Shown in pieces: positions 14,496-24,813 of a stretch of DNA of 64,000 nucleotides (position 1 is the stretch's first letter; the number at the start of each line of letters is the position of its first letter). The position numbers and the translations under genes are program-made. Where the stretch lies: assembly GCA_040758375.1 (NCBI GenBank), contig JBFLWE010000002.1, positions 1 to 64,000 on the forward strand, written 5' to 3'. Source of the stretch: CAMLIZ01 sp040758375 (GTDB taxonomy: Bacteria; Pseudomonadota; Gammaproteobacteria; Burkholderiales; Burkholderiaceae_C). The notes under the pieces are model-generated. The model saw only the letters and a program-made list of their open reading frames with translations, was not told the origin of the DNA and ran no database searches.

Positions 14496-16083
14496 ATGTC
14501 TGCAGAGATCGGCAAATCGGAGCGGGTCACCCAGCAGCGCGTGATCGAGCTTTTCGTCCAGCAGCTGGGCTATCGCTACTTGGGTGACTGGTCGGATCGC
14601 GAAGGCAATCACTGCATCGAGGAAGGGCTGCTGACCGCCCATCTGACGCGCCAGGGCTGGCGGTGATCACCGACCGCGACGAGCTGGACCGGCGGATCGA
14701 ACGCGTCTTCCGGGATGCGGGTGAGACCATCCACCGCAGCCAGAGCGGTCGCGACCTGATGGCCCAGCTGGCGCAGCCCAACCCACGGCTGCTGTGCTCA
14801 CTGGTGCACAAGTTTGGCCGCCGTGATGTGGACGACTTCGAGGCCTTCCTACGCGACCTGGCCGCTCGCCCAAGCCCCACGCAAGGCGAGATCTACGTGT
14901 TCGTGGACGAGTGCCACCGCACGCAGAGCGGCAAGCTGCACCGCCTGATGAAGGCCATGATGCCCAACGCGGTGTTCATCGGCTTCACCGGCACCCCGCT
15001 GCTCAAGAGCGACGCGCAGACCAGCCTGGAGGTGTTCGGCGGCTACATCCACACCTACAAGTTCCCTGAAGCGGTAGAAGACGGCGTGGTCCTGGATCTG
15101 GTCTATGAGGCGCGCGACATCGACCAGAAGTTGGGCAGCAACGACCAGGTCGACCAGTGGTTCGAGGCTAAGACCAAGGGGCTGAACGACTGGCAGAAGG
15201 ACGAACTGAAGAAGCAGTGGGGCACGATGCAGAACGTGCTCAGCTCGCGCGCCCGAATGGACCGGGTGGTGGCCGACATCGTTTTCGACTTTGCGGTGAA
15301 GCCCAGGTTGTCCAGCGAACGTGGCAACGCGATCCTGGTGGCTTCGAGCATCTACGAGGTCTGCAAGTACTTCGCGCTGTTCAGCAAGACCGTGTTCAAG
15401 GGCCGCTGTGCGGTGGTCACGTCCTACAACCCGCAGGCGTCAGACGTGAGCAAGGAGGAAACGGGCGCCAACACCGAGAGCGACAAGCAGTTCATCTACA
15501 ACACCTACACCGAGCTGCTGAAGGATGTTGTCGCCGAGCCGGGCAAGAGCAGGACCGAGACCTACGAGCAGCAGGTGAAGGCGCTCTTCGTAAAGACGCC
15601 GGCCCAGATGAAGCTGCTGATCGTGGTGGACAAGCTGCTGACCGGCTTCGACGCACCGCCCTGCACCTACCTCTACATCGACAAGTCGATGCAGGACCAC
15701 GGCCTGTTCCAGGCCATCTGCCGCACCAACCGGCTGGACGGCGACGACAAGGACTTCGGCCACATCGTCGATTACAAGGACCTGTTCAAGAAGGTGGAGA
15801 AGGCGATTGCTGTCTACACCTCGGAGCTGGACCACAGCGCCGGTGGCGCCGACCCCGAGATCCTGGTGAAGGACCGACTGGTGGCCGGCCGCGAGCGGCT
15901 GGACGACGCGGTGGAAGCGCTGGCCCTGCTGTGCGAGCCGGTGCAGCCGCCAAAGGGCGACCTGGAACACATCCACTACTTCTGCGGCAACACCGAGATT
16001 GCCGACGACCTGAAGGCCCGCGAGCCGCAACGCGTGACGCTGTACAAGGCGGTGGTGGCGCTGGTGGCGCCCCTCACTTATCG
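14496..16083 (+). pseudogene. hsdR: Type I restriction endonuclease subunit HsdR, deleted and truncated
   Basis: The gene keeps its start (ATG at 14496 with GGGAGG upstream) and 56 codons of HsdR N-terminus (KSERVTQQRVIELFVQQLGY), then breaks at 14666. The frame resumes at 14663 as VITDRDELDRRIERVF, which belongs far downstream in HsdR. The nuclease core and Walker A motif are therefore deleted, roughly 270 codons judging from usual length. The remaining part shows helicase motif II as DECHRT, motif III FTGTPLL, a late motif GFDAPPC, and QAICRTNR. The 3' end is cut at the IS-like repeats at 16084. No hsdM or hsdS is present. The gene cannot make a working enzyme. Confidence 0.88.
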
Positions 16084-16145
16084 TGTCTCAGCCTCTAATG
16101 GCACGTGCCAGACTTTAGTGGCATGTCTCGGACCCTAATGGCACG
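16084..16145. mobile_element. Solo end of an IS (three tandem terminal repeats)
   Basis: Three related units lie in tandem: TGTCTCAGCCTCTAATGGCA at 16084, TGCCAGACTTTAGTGGCA at 16106 and TGTCTCGGACCCTAATGGCA at 16124. Units one and three start exactly 40 bp apart. Multiple short repeats beginning with TG at one end are characteristic of IS21-family elements, where they are transposase sites. No transposase or second end was seen, so this is a scar. It separates the truncated hsdR from a truncated minus-strand gene, consistent with insertion followed by deletion. Confidence 0.6.
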
Positions 16146-16275
16146 GAACACCGGCCTCGGCGCTGCCATAGCTTCCCTTGGCCGCAACCACCGTCGGCAA
16201 GACGGCGGCCACCACCAGCAGGCCGGCCAGGAGGTGGTCGCGCCACCGCGCCTTTGTGAGGATGTTGATGTTCAT
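16135..16275 (-). pseudogene. 5' fragment of a secreted-protein gene cut by the IS end
   Basis: 46 codons from the ATG at 16275 encode a signal peptide (TKARWRDHLLAGLLVVAAVL, ending in VVAA) and about ten further residues before a TAG supplied by the IS repeat. The ATG lies 15 nt after the stop of the carboxymuconolactone decarboxylase-like gene on the same strand, so it was the second gene of that unit. The mature protein is lost. Confidence 0.5.
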
Positions 16276-16290
16276 GGCGCACGTGGGGCG

Positions 16291-16737
16291 CTATTCAGGC
16301 CGCGCCTGCCGGGGCGAGCCCGGCCGGATCCCCATCACCTTCCCGAAAACTCCACCGGCCCACATGAACCCCATGTAGGCGATGAGCTCCACCACCTCCG
16401 CGTCGCTGAAGTGAGCCCGCAGCAACTGCAGCATCTTTTCATCGATGCCCTTGGGATCGCTGGAATAGATCTGAGCAAGCCCTACCGCGAGCGAGGTCCT
16501 GAAGTCATCGCGGCTTGTGTGCGGCGGCCCACCTTTGGCCTGGCAGTACTCGCAGCCGTGCCCCTGCGCCAAGGTGCGGCGCACCTGCTCCAGCAGCGTC
16601 TGCGGCAGCAGCGCCCGCTGGAAGAAGGCCTCTTCCAGCTCGACCCAAGGCTTGAGGATGTGGGGCGCATGCCCCATCACCCGTTCGTAGTTCGTGTGGC
16701 CGATGTCGCTGAGCGGGATGTGCGCGGGCAGCGGCAT
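16291..16737 (-). CDS. Carboxymuconolactone decarboxylase-like (AhpD-type fold) protein
   Basis: 148 residues, all-alpha, with the AhpD/CMD signature GHGCEYCQAKGGPPH (a CxxC pair followed by His) and a later segment FSDAEVVELIAYMGFMWAGG. Members with CxxC act as peroxidase-linked disulfide reductases; others are decarboxylases. The CxxC-x6-H pattern here favours redox activity. Start at 16737 is a plain ATG. It sits 17 bp behind glmS on the same strand and was once followed by the now truncated secreted-protein gene. Substrate unknown. Confidence 0.72.
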   Translation of the reverse strand: MPLPAHIPLSDIGHTNYERVMGHAPHILKPWVELEEAFFQRALLPQTLLEQVRRTLAQGHGCEYCQAKGGPPHTSRDDFRTSLAVGLAQIYSSDPKGIDEKMLQLLRAHFSDAEVVELIAYMGFMWAGGVFGKVMGIRPGSPRQARPE

Positions 16738-16754
16738 GCGGCTTCCCCTCTCGC

Positions 16755-18584
<1,830 letters not shown>

Positions 18585-18692
18585 GGTGTGTTCGCTCTCC
18601 GTTTGGGAATGGGCGCATCGTAGGCAGGGGGCGAAGACGCGTTCTTGCAATTTTCTCTACGTCATGAAATCTTCATTCATCACCCGTAGAAG

Positions 18693-19181
18693 ATGAACGA
18701 TAATTTCACGATGGAGCTTGATTCGATTGATTTGCGACTCTTGGACCTGCTGCAGGACGACGCCTCCCGCTCGAATCAGGGGTTGGCCGAGGCCGCCCAC
18801 GTGTCGCCGGCCACCTCGCTGCGGCGCGTCAAGCGGCTGGTGGAGGCCGGCGTCATCGAGCGGCAGGTGGCCATCGTCTCGCCCGACGGGGTGCCCGGCG
18901 GCGGGCTCACCGCGCTGTGCGAGGTCACGCTCGACCGCCAGGGCGCCGAGCACCTGGCGGCCTTCGAGGCCAAGGCAGTGGCCGAAGAGGCCGTGCAGCA
19001 GTGCTACCGCGTCTCGCCGGGGCCGGACTTCGTGCTGGTGCTGTGGGTGCACGACATGCCGGCCTACCACGCGCTGGTGCAGCGCCTGTTCACGCAAGAC
19101 GCCAACGTGCGCAACGTGAAGACCTTCTTCAGCGTGAAGCGCGCCAAGTTCGCGCCGAAGATCCGGCTCAAGCCTGCTTGA
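18693..19181 (+). CDS. Lrp/AsnC-family transcriptional regulator
   Basis: 162 residues. The N-terminal helix-turn-helix is classic: LDSIDLRLLDLLQDDASRSN, then LAEAAHVSPATSLRRVKRL. The C-terminal RAM domain holds YRVSPGPDFVLVLWVHDM and ends with the conserved FFSVKRAKF. Such proteins bind amino acids or related metabolites and form dimers to octamers on DNA. It is divergent from glmS across 108 bp rich in AT by local standards, so autoregulation there is likely. The start could also be the ATG at 18711, six codons later. Its 3' end overlaps the convergent rlmI by 14 bp. Confidence 0.88.
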   Translation: MNDNFTMELDSIDLRLLDLLQDDASRSNQGLAEAAHVSPATSLRRVKRLVEAGVIERQVAIVSPDGVPGGGLTALCEVTLDRQGAEHLAAFEAKAVAEEAVQQCYRVSPGPDFVLVLWVHDMPAYHALVQRLFTQDANVRNVKTFFSVKRAKFAPKIRLKPA

Positions 19182-20352
19182 GCACCACCAGCCCCTTGAG
19201 GTATTCGCCCTCCGGGAAGTTGATCGTGGTCGGGTGGTCGCTTGCCGCCTCGAGGCGCTGGAGGATCGCGCCGTCCACCCCCGCGTCCAGCCCCGCGCCG
19301 GCCACGATCTTGTGGAACAGCTCGGCGCCGATGCCGCCGGAGCACGAGAACGTGAACAGCAGCCCGCCGGGCGCCAGCAGCTTCAGCGCGAGGCGGTTGA
19401 TGTCCTTGTAGGCACGGGCCGCGCGGTCGGCATGCGAAGCCGTGGGCGCGAACTTGGGCGGGTCGAGCACGATCGCGTCGAAGCTGTCGCCGCGCTTCAA
19501 GGCATCGCGCAGGTACTGGTTGACGTCGGCATCGGCGAACTCGGCGCGCGCGGGGTCGAAGCCGTTGAGCGCCACGTGGGCGCGCGCGCGTTCGAGCGCG
19601 GGGGCCGACGAATCGACGCTCACCACATGTTCGGCCCCGCCGGCGAGGGCAGCCACCGTGAAGCCGCCGGTGTAGCAGTAGCAGTTGAGCACGCGCTGGG
19701 CGCCGAAGTGGCGCACCAGCTCGGCAAAGCGCTGGCGGTTGTCGCGCTGGTCGAGGTAGAAGCCGGTCTTGTGGCCCTCGGCCACGTCGAGCGTGAGCTG
19801 CCATCCGTGTTCGCGGATCGTCACCGCGGTGTCGCCCTCGCCACGCAGCCAGCCGGTGGCCGGGTCCAGGCCTTCGAGCTTGCGAACGCCGGAGTCGGAG
19901 CGTTCGTACAGGCGTTGCAGGCCGGTGTGCTGCAGCAGCAGGTCGGCGAGGGTGGCTTTCCAGCGCTCGGTGCCGGCGGAGAGGAACTGTGCGCTCAACA
20001 CGTCAGCGTAGCGGTCCACGATCAGGCCGGGCAGGCCGTCGGCCTCGCCGTGGACCAGCCGCACGCCGTCGCTGGCGATCGGCAGGCGCGCGCGCAGCGC
20101 CACGGCCTGCGCGATGCGGCGCTCGAAGAACGCGGCGTCGATGCGCTCGGCCTCGTCGAAGCTCCAGGCCCGCACGCGGATCATCGAGCTGGGGCTGTAG
20201 GCGGCCCAGGCCAGGAAGCGGCCATCGTGCGCCACCACGCGCACCGTCTCGCCGGTATCGGCCTTGCCGCTGTCGATGCTGCCCTGGAACACCCAGGGGT
20301 GGCGGCGCAGCAGCGAGCGCTCCTTGCCCTCGCGTAGCTTGATCACTTTCAT
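19168..20352 (-). CDS. rlmI: 23S rRNA m5C methyltransferase RlmI-like
   Basis: 394 residues. A PUA domain occupies about 1-75 (LREGKERSLLRRHPWVFQGS), followed by the RlmI-specific middle and a Rossmann methyltransferase domain. Motifs are the SAM site NCYCYTGGFTVAAL, acidic end VVSVDSS, and IVLDPPKF. The second catalytic cysteine is in FTFSCSGG. E. coli RlmI makes m5C1962 in 23S rRNA; the homology over the full length supports the same task. It converges on the Lrp-like gene with a 14-bp overlap of coding ends. The ATG at 20352 is chosen because the PUA domain begins directly after it. Confidence 0.92.
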   Translation of the reverse strand: MKVIKLREGKERSLLRRHPWVFQGSIDSGKADTGETVRVVAHDGRFLAWAAYSPSSMIRVRAWSFDEAERIDAAFFERRIAQAVALRARLPIASDGVRLVHGEADGLPGLIVDRYADVLSAQFLSAGTERWKATLADLLLQHTGLQRLYERSDSGVRKLEGLDPATGWLRGEGDTAVTIREHGWQLTLDVAEGHKTGFYLDQRDNRQRFAELVRHFGAQRVLNCYCYTGGFTVAALAGGAEHVVSVDSSAPALERARAHVALNGFDPARAEFADADVNQYLRDALKRGDSFDAIVLDPPKFAPTASHADRAARAYKDINRLALKLLAPGGLLFTFSCSGGIGAELFHKIVAGAGLDAGVDGAILQRLEAASDHPTTINFPEGEYLKGLVVLKQA

Positions 20353-20420
20353 GGGGAGCGATTGTCCGTCCCCCCGGGACAGGCCGCGCAGCGGCCAGGG
20401 GCAGCGCTCGTTAACGCCCG

Positions 20421-20486
20421 CTTCGCGATCCGGGTTTCCCGGTCGCGAAGCGCAGCCCCTCGGGGGCGGCCGCCAGGCGGCCGGGG
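20421..20486. repeat. GC-rich palindromic intergenic element behind xerC
   Basis: A near-perfect inverted repeat (CTTCGCGA-CCGGG against CCCGG-TCGCGAAG, 20421-20450) is followed by CCCCTCGGGGGCGGCCGCC and GGCGGCC. It lies directly after the xerC stop and encodes nothing. The module with CCCCTCGGGGG and GGCCGC recurs in modified form at 41878-41968 and 45926-46008, always behind or between gene ends. It probably acts in transcript termination or 3' end protection. Confidence 0.6.
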
Positions 20487-20487
20487 C

Positions 20488-21402
20488 TCATTTCTTCTTC
20501 GCGCGCGGGTGGGCGGCGTCGTACACCTGCGCCAGGTGCTGGAAGTCGAGCTTGGTATAGACCTGCGTGGTGCGGATGTTGGCGTGGCCCAGCAGCTCCT
20601 GCACCGCGCGCAGGTCGCCGCTGGACTGCAGGATGTGCGAGGCGAAGCTGTGGCGCAGCATGTGGGGGTGAACGCTGGTCGGCAGCCCGGCCTGCAACGA
20701 CAGCCGCTTCAAGCGAGAACGCACTTGGCTCGTACTGAGCCGCGTGCCGCGCTGGCTGATCAAAAGCGCGTTCTCGCCCGGCCCGGCCATCGCGGCGCGC
20801 AGCGGCAGCCAGGCCTGCAGCGCCTCCACGGCCGCGCGGCCGATCGGCACGTTGCGGCGCTTGCTGCCCTTGCCCAACACCTCGGCGTGGCGCTCGGCCA
20901 GGTCGATCCAGCCCACGGCGCCCGGGCCGGCGCTGACATCCAGCGCCACCAGCTCGCCCACGCGCAGGCCGCAGCCATAGAGCATCTCGACGATGCAGCG
21001 GTCGCGCGCGTGCAGCGCCGGGTCTGCTTCAGGGTCGTCCTGTTCGGCCAGCGCGATGGCCTGCTCCACCGCCAGCGCCTTGGGCAGCGGCTTCGGGCTC
21101 CTGGGCGCGCGCACGCCTTGCACCGGGTTCTGCGAAATGCCGCCCTGGTGGCCCCACCAGGTGTACAGGCCGCGCCAGCCCGACAGCAGCAGGGCCACGC
21201 TGCGTGGCGACAAGCCCTTCGCATGCGCCTGCGCGGCCCAGCGGCGGATGTGGTGCTGCTGCACACGCTCAAGCGGTACCCGGGCCTCGCCGGCCGCCGC
21301 TTCGAGCCGCTTCAAGGCATCGGTGTACAGCGCCAGCGTGCGTGCGCTCAGCCGGCGCTCGGTGGCCACATGCTGCAGGTAGCGCTGCAGCGTGTCGTCC
21401 AT
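20488..21402 (-). CDS. xerC: Tyrosine recombinase XerC
   Basis: 304 residues. XerC with XerD resolves chromosome dimers at dif. The N-terminal SAM-like core-binding domain covers about 1-90 and the catalytic domain the rest. Catalytic residues are visible: Arg in GCGLRVGELVAL, Lys in LGKGSKRRNVPI, HPHMLRHSF (H-x-x-R), His in LLGHANIRTTQVY, and the Tyr nucleophile in TTQVYTKLD. It is the last gene of the unit LpxL-like pair-dapF-DUF484-xerC, 4 nt behind DUF484, a conserved betaproteobacterial and gammaproteobacterial arrangement. A basic KKK tail closes the protein. Confidence 0.95.
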   Translation of the reverse strand: MDDTLQRYLQHVATERRLSARTLALYTDALKRLEAAAGEARVPLERVQQHHIRRWAAQAHAKGLSPRSVALLLSGWRGLYTWWGHQGGISQNPVQGVRAPRSPKPLPKALAVEQAIALAEQDDPEADPALHARDRCIVEMLYGCGLRVGELVALDVSAGPGAVGWIDLAERHAEVLGKGSKRRNVPIGRAAVEALQAWLPLRAAMAGPGENALLISQRGTRLSTSQVRSRLKRLSLQAGLPTSVHPHMLRHSFASHILQSSGDLRAVQELLGHANIRTTQVYTKLDFQHLAQVYDAAHPRAKKK

Positions 21403-21406
21403 GACT

Positions 21407-22093
21407 TCAGGCAGGCAACAGCCGCGACAGCGCGGCGCCCGACAGCTCGCCGATGCGCATCAGGAACTCGGTGCCCATGTCGGCGGCGTAGCGCGTGGGG
21501 TCGGGCGAGCCCAGCACCAGCAGGCCAAAGGCCTTGTCAGCCGAGCCGTGGCGCAGCGGGATCAGCGCCAGCGACATCACGGTGGCGCTGTCATCGAGCC
21601 AGCCCGCGGCTTCGAAGCCGGAGTTCAGGCCGCAGTAGGGCATGGTCAGGCTGGAAGCGAAGCTCTTCACGTCCTCGCTCACCGGCTGCGCGAAGTCCAG
21701 CCCGTGGTACTCGTCGGACAGCGCCCACAGCCGCACCGCCGCCTGCGGGATCATGAACTCGTGCTTCAGCTCGTCGACCAGCACCTCGGGCAGCTGCGTG
21801 GGCGCAGCGGTGAGCAGCACGGCGCGCGTCCAGCGGTGCAGCCGGTCGGCGATGGCCATGTTCTCCTGGCCGTGGCGGATCATCTCGATGATCTTGAACT
21901 CCAGGCCCTTGATCTTTTCGCGCAGCATTTCCATCTGCCGCTCCTGCAGCGACACGGCGCGCTGGCCGTGCGGGCTGGTGAGCTGGATGCTGGCCAGCAG
22001 CTCGGCATGGCGCTCGAAGAAACCGGGCGTGTTGGCCAGGTAGTTGGCGATGTCTTGTTCGGTGATGCCGCGCACCGGGTCCAGGGAGCTCAC
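21407..22093 (-). CDS. DUF484 family protein
   Basis: 228 residues. N-terminal helical part (ITEQDIANYLANTPGFFERH), a coiled-coil segment (QERQMEMLREKIKGLEFKI), then a GAF-like domain with LIPLRHGSADKAFGLLVLGS. The family has no firm function but is nearly always between dapF and xerC. The start codon is GTG at 22093, overlapping the dapF stop as GTGA, so translation is coupled. A sensory or signalling role is suggested only by the GAF-like fold. Confidence 0.9.
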   Translation of the reverse strand: MSSLDPVRGITEQDIANYLANTPGFFERHAELLASIQLTSPHGQRAVSLQERQMEMLREKIKGLEFKIIEMIRHGQENMAIADRLHRWTRAVLLTAAPTQLPEVLVDELKHEFMIPQAAVRLWALSDEYHGLDFAQPVSEDVKSFASSLTMPYCGLNSGFEAAGWLDDSATVMSLALIPLRHGSADKAFGLLVLGSPDPTRYAADMGTEFLMRIGELSGAALSRLLPA

Positions 22094-22944
22094 AGCTCGA
22101 TCTCTCCTTCAAAAACGGTTTCGGCCGGGCCGGTCATCAGCACGTGCGCGTCATCAGCCGGCCACTCGATGGTGAGCCGGCCGCCGCGCGTGTACACATC
22201 CACATTGCGGCCGAGCCAGCCGAGCCGGATGCCGGCCACCACCGCGGCGCAGGCGCCGGTGCCGCAGGCCAGCGTTTCGCCGGCGCCGCGCTCGAACACA
22301 CGCAGCTTGATCTCGTTGCGGCTCACCACCTGCATGAAGCCCGCGTTCACGCGGTTGGGAAAGCGCTCATGCGACTCGATCTGCGGCCCTTCAATGGCCA
22401 CTGGCGCGCGCTCGATGTCTTGCACGCGCTGCACCGCATGCGGGTTGCCCATCGACAGCACCGCCAGCGCCACCGTGTCGCCGTCGCCCAGCTCCAGCGG
22501 CCAGAGCTCGAAGCTGCCTTCCTGGCGCGGCGTGAGGCCGGCCGCCTTGAACGGCACTTGCGCCAGCTCGAATACCGGCGCATTCATATCGACGGTGACG
22601 CGGCCATCGTCCTGCTCGCGCAACTCGAGCACGTTGTTCACGGTTTCCACGCGGATGCTGCGCTTGCTGGTCAGGCCATGCTCGCGCACATAGCGCACGA
22701 AGCAGCGCGAGCCGTTGCCGCACTGTTCGACTTCGCCGCCGTCGTTGTTGAAGATGCGGTAGCGGAAGTCGATGCCCGGCGTGCTGCTCTTTTCCACCAG
22801 CAGGATCTGGTCGGCCCCCACGCCGAAACGGCGGTCGCCCAGGCGGCGCAGTTGCTCGGGCGTGAGCTCGATCGGGGCGCGGGTGGCGTCGAGCACGACG
22901 AAGTCGTTGCCCGCGCCGTGCATCTTGGTGAAGCGCAGCTTCAT
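22090..22944 (-). CDS. dapF: Diaminopimelate epimerase
   Basis: 284 residues. DapF converts LL- to meso-diaminopimelate for lysine and peptidoglycan. Both catalytic cysteines are present in their motifs: EQCGNGSRC in the N-terminal half and LACGTGACAAVV in the C-terminal half. The opening MKLRFTKMHGAGNDFVV is typical and fixes the ATG at 22944. It follows the second acyltransferase gene by 20 bp and overlaps DUF484 by 4 nt (GTGA). Confidence 0.97.
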   Translation of the reverse strand: MKLRFTKMHGAGNDFVVLDATRAPIELTPEQLRRLGDRRFGVGADQILLVEKSSTPGIDFRYRIFNNDGGEVEQCGNGSRCFVRYVREHGLTSKRSIRVETVNNVLELREQDDGRVTVDMNAPVFELAQVPFKAAGLTPRQEGSFELWPLELGDGDTVALAVLSMGNPHAVQRVQDIERAPVAIEGPQIESHERFPNRVNAGFMQVVSRNEIKLRVFERGAGETLACGTGACAAVVAGIRLGWLGRNVDVYTRGGRLTIEWPADDAHVLMTGPAETVFEGEIEL

Positions 22945-22964
22945 GGGGCTGCGATTATCGTCCC

Positions 22965-23861
22965 TCAGTAGAAGCCTGGCTCGCCCTCGGGCCGCGTCTT
23001 GAAGCGCTTGTGCACCCACAGGTACTGCTCCGGGTTCTCGCGGATCACGCTTTCGATCCAGCGGTTCATGCGCAGCGCGTCGGCTTCGGCATCGTCGGTG
23101 GGGAAGTGATCCCACGGCGGCAAGTAGCGCACGCGGTAGCCCCTGCCGCCGGGCAGTATCTCGGTGAGCACCGGCTGCACCGCCATGCCCAGCGACCGTG
23201 CCAGGCGCGAAGGCGCCAGCAGCGTGGCCGCGGGCACGCCGAAGAACGGCACGAAGGCCGAGTCGCGGCGGCCGAAGTCCATGTCGGGCAGGTTCAGGAA
23301 CACCATGCCGCGCTTGATGGCCTTGACCAGCGGCATCGCGTTGTGGTGCCGCTGCAGCAGCTCGCCGTTGTGCCAGCGCAGGCGCCCCTTCTTGAGCGCG
23401 GCGTCGAACACCGCGTTGCTCTGCCGCTGGTACATCGAGATCACGCGCCGCGGCTGCAGCGCGCTGGCAGTGCCGGCCAGCTCCAGGCCCACGAAATGCG
23501 GCACCAGCCACATCACCGGCCGGTCGGTGGCGGCGGCAAAGCCGATGTCGCCTTCCACGTGGATCAGGCGCTTGAGCCGCCCGGCCGAGCCATACCAGAG
23601 CAGCCCGCGCTCGAGCAGGCTGCGCGCCACCCACTCGAAATGCCGGCGCGCCAGGCGCTCGCGCTCGTCGGGCTGCATCTCGGGAAAGCACACCTGCAGG
23701 TTGCGCAGCGCCACGCGGCGGCGGCTGCGCGCGGTGCGGTAAAGCAGCCGGCCCACGGCGCGGCCGATGAGCGCCTGCAGGCCCAGCGGCAGCCAATGGA
23801 AAAGCCACAACGCGGCCAGGGCGGCGCGCGGTCCCAACGATGACATGCTGTCCTTGTTCAC
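22965..23861 (-). CDS. Lipid A biosynthesis acyltransferase (LpxL/HtrB family), copy 1
   Basis: 298 residues from a GTG at 23861 that overlaps the upstream stop as GTGA; an ATG five codons later is the alternative. An N-terminal membrane helix (AALWLFHWLPLGLQALIG) anchors it to the inner membrane. The catalytic HX4E motif is HFVGLE, and the segment FLNLPDMDFGRRDSAFVPFFG matches the family block that binds acyl-ACP. The end (NPEQYLWVHKRFKTRPEGEP) is typical. It adds a secondary acyl chain to lipid A. Two adjacent paralogues suggest one laurate- and one myristate-type enzyme; which is which cannot be told. Confidence 0.92.
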   Translation of the reverse strand: MNKDSMSSLGPRAALAALWLFHWLPLGLQALIGRAVGRLLYRTARSRRRVALRNLQVCFPEMQPDERERLARRHFEWVARSLLERGLLWYGSAGRLKRLIHVEGDIGFAAATDRPVMWLVPHFVGLELAGTASALQPRRVISMYQRQSNAVFDAALKKGRLRWHNGELLQRHHNAMPLVKAIKRGMVFLNLPDMDFGRRDSAFVPFFGVPAATLLAPSRLARSLGMAVQPVLTEILPGGRGYRVRYLPPWDHFPTDDAEADALRMNRWIESVIRENPEQYLWVHKRFKTRPEGEPGFY

Positions 23862-24724
23862 GCGCCGAGTTCCTTGCGCGGCGTCTTGTAGCGATGGTAG
23901 CCCCAGAGGTATTGGCCGGGCTTTTCGGAGATCAAGGCCTCCATCGCCTGGTTCACAGTGGTGGCGCACGCCAGTTGCAGCGCTTCTTCGTTTTCGGCCT
24001 GCCGGGGCAGCGCGGGAGCCGGCCGCACGTGCAGCACATAGCCCGCGCCGCGCGGCATTCGCTCGCCCCACATCAGCAGCAAGGCGGCGCCGCTTTGCTG
24101 TACCAGCCGGGCCGCCAGCGTCATCGTGTAGGCCGGCTGCCCGTAGAACGGCGCCCACACGCCCAGCCCTTCGGGCGGCACCTGGTCGGGCAGCATGCCG
24201 ATGGTCTCGCCCCGCTTGAGCGCGCGCAGCATCTGCCGCACGCCGCTCAGCGCGGCCGGCGCGGTGTGCAGGCCGGGGCGCGCGCGCGCGGTTTCTTCCA
24301 GCTCGCGCAGCCAGCGCTGGCGCGCCGGCCGGTACAACACCGTGATCGGCTGCCGTGCGCCGTAGCGCTGGGCGTAGCCCTGGGCGCATGCCTCGAAGCA
24401 ACCCAGGTGCGGCGTGAGCAGCACCAGGCCCTTGCCGGCGTCGAGCGCGGCGTCGATGAGCGCCGCGCCGTCCCAGCGCACCCAGCCGTCGCCGCGGCGG
24501 TCGGCCGGACGCAGCCACATCCAGGGCACCTCGGCCGCCATGCGCCCGGCCTCGGCGATCGCTTCGTGACGCAGGGCCTTGCCCAGCCCGGCCAGCCCGG
24601 CATTGGCGCGCAGGCGCCCTCGGTACGTGGGCGACAGGGCATAGGCCAGCCAGCCCAGCGCCGCCCCCACCACGTGAAGAAGTCGCAAGGGCCAGCGGGA
24701 CAACCACCGAATGAGGGAGAGCAT
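23858..24724 (-). CDS. Lipid A biosynthesis acyltransferase (LpxL/HtrB family), copy 2
   Basis: 288 residues. Membrane anchor at the N-terminus, catalytic HX4E as HLGCFE in LLTPHLGCFEACAQGY, family block GMLPDQVPPEGLGVWAPFYG, and the ending PGQYLWGYHRYKTPR. It is the first gene of the five-gene envelope/recombination unit and is divergent from metK, whose TATAAT lies only 17 bp from this start codon. Sequence identity with the next gene is low apart from the motifs, so the pair is an old duplication with probably different acyl or site preference. Confidence 0.92.
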   Translation of the reverse strand: MLSLIRWLSRWPLRLLHVVGAALGWLAYALSPTYRGRLRANAGLAGLGKALRHEAIAEAGRMAAEVPWMWLRPADRRGDGWVRWDGAALIDAALDAGKGLVLLTPHLGCFEACAQGYAQRYGARQPITVLYRPARQRWLRELEETARARPGLHTAPAALSGVRQMLRALKRGETIGMLPDQVPPEGLGVWAPFYGQPAYTMTLAARLVQQSGAALLLMWGERMPRGAGYVLHVRPAPALPRQAENEEALQLACATTVNQAMEALISEKPGQYLWGYHRYKTPRKELGA

Positions 24725-24740
24725 CGGAGCCTTGTATTTC

Positions 24741-24746
24741 TATAAT
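24741..24746 (+). promoter_or_regulatory. metK -10 box
   Basis: A perfect TATAAT. Transcription would start near 24753, exactly where the SAM-II-like aptamer begins. The -35 region is poor (no TTGACA), which is common when other factors or an extended context help. Confidence 0.65.
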
Positions 24747-24752
24747 CCGCCC

Positions 24753-24813
24753 ATCGCCGAGTTAACCGAACAACTTGCGGGGCGATTCAACAAATGCCGC
24801 TAAAGCGTTCGCC
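24753..24813 (+). promoter_or_regulatory. SAM-II-type riboswitch upstream of metK
   Basis: The leader reads as a compact H-type pseudoknot. P1 pairs ATCGCC (24753-24758) with GGCGAT (24781-24786). Its loop carries GAGTTAACCG and ACTTGC, close to the SAM-II loop GATTTAACC...TTGC. After P1 come CAAATG and GCTAAA (24799-24804), the conserved 3' elements that contact SAM. The pseudoknot can form between CGAAC (24767-24771) and GTTCG (24807-24811). SAM-II binds S-adenosylmethionine and lowers expression, fitting the SAM synthase gene downstream. The start codon is 55 nt past the aptamer, farther than in typical translational SAM-II switches; the spacer holds the small hairpin CGGCG-ATA-CGCCG. Identification is from memory of the consensus, not a model search. 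Confidence 0.72.

Noticed and set aside
14496..16137. A working type I restriction system
   Set aside because: HsdR lacks its nuclease and Walker A region, is out of frame at the junction, and no hsdM or hsdS is present.
18585..18650. Upstream ATG that would extend GlmS by 22 residues
   Set aside because: GlmS needs Cys immediately after the initiator Met as its nucleophile, so the start must be 18584.
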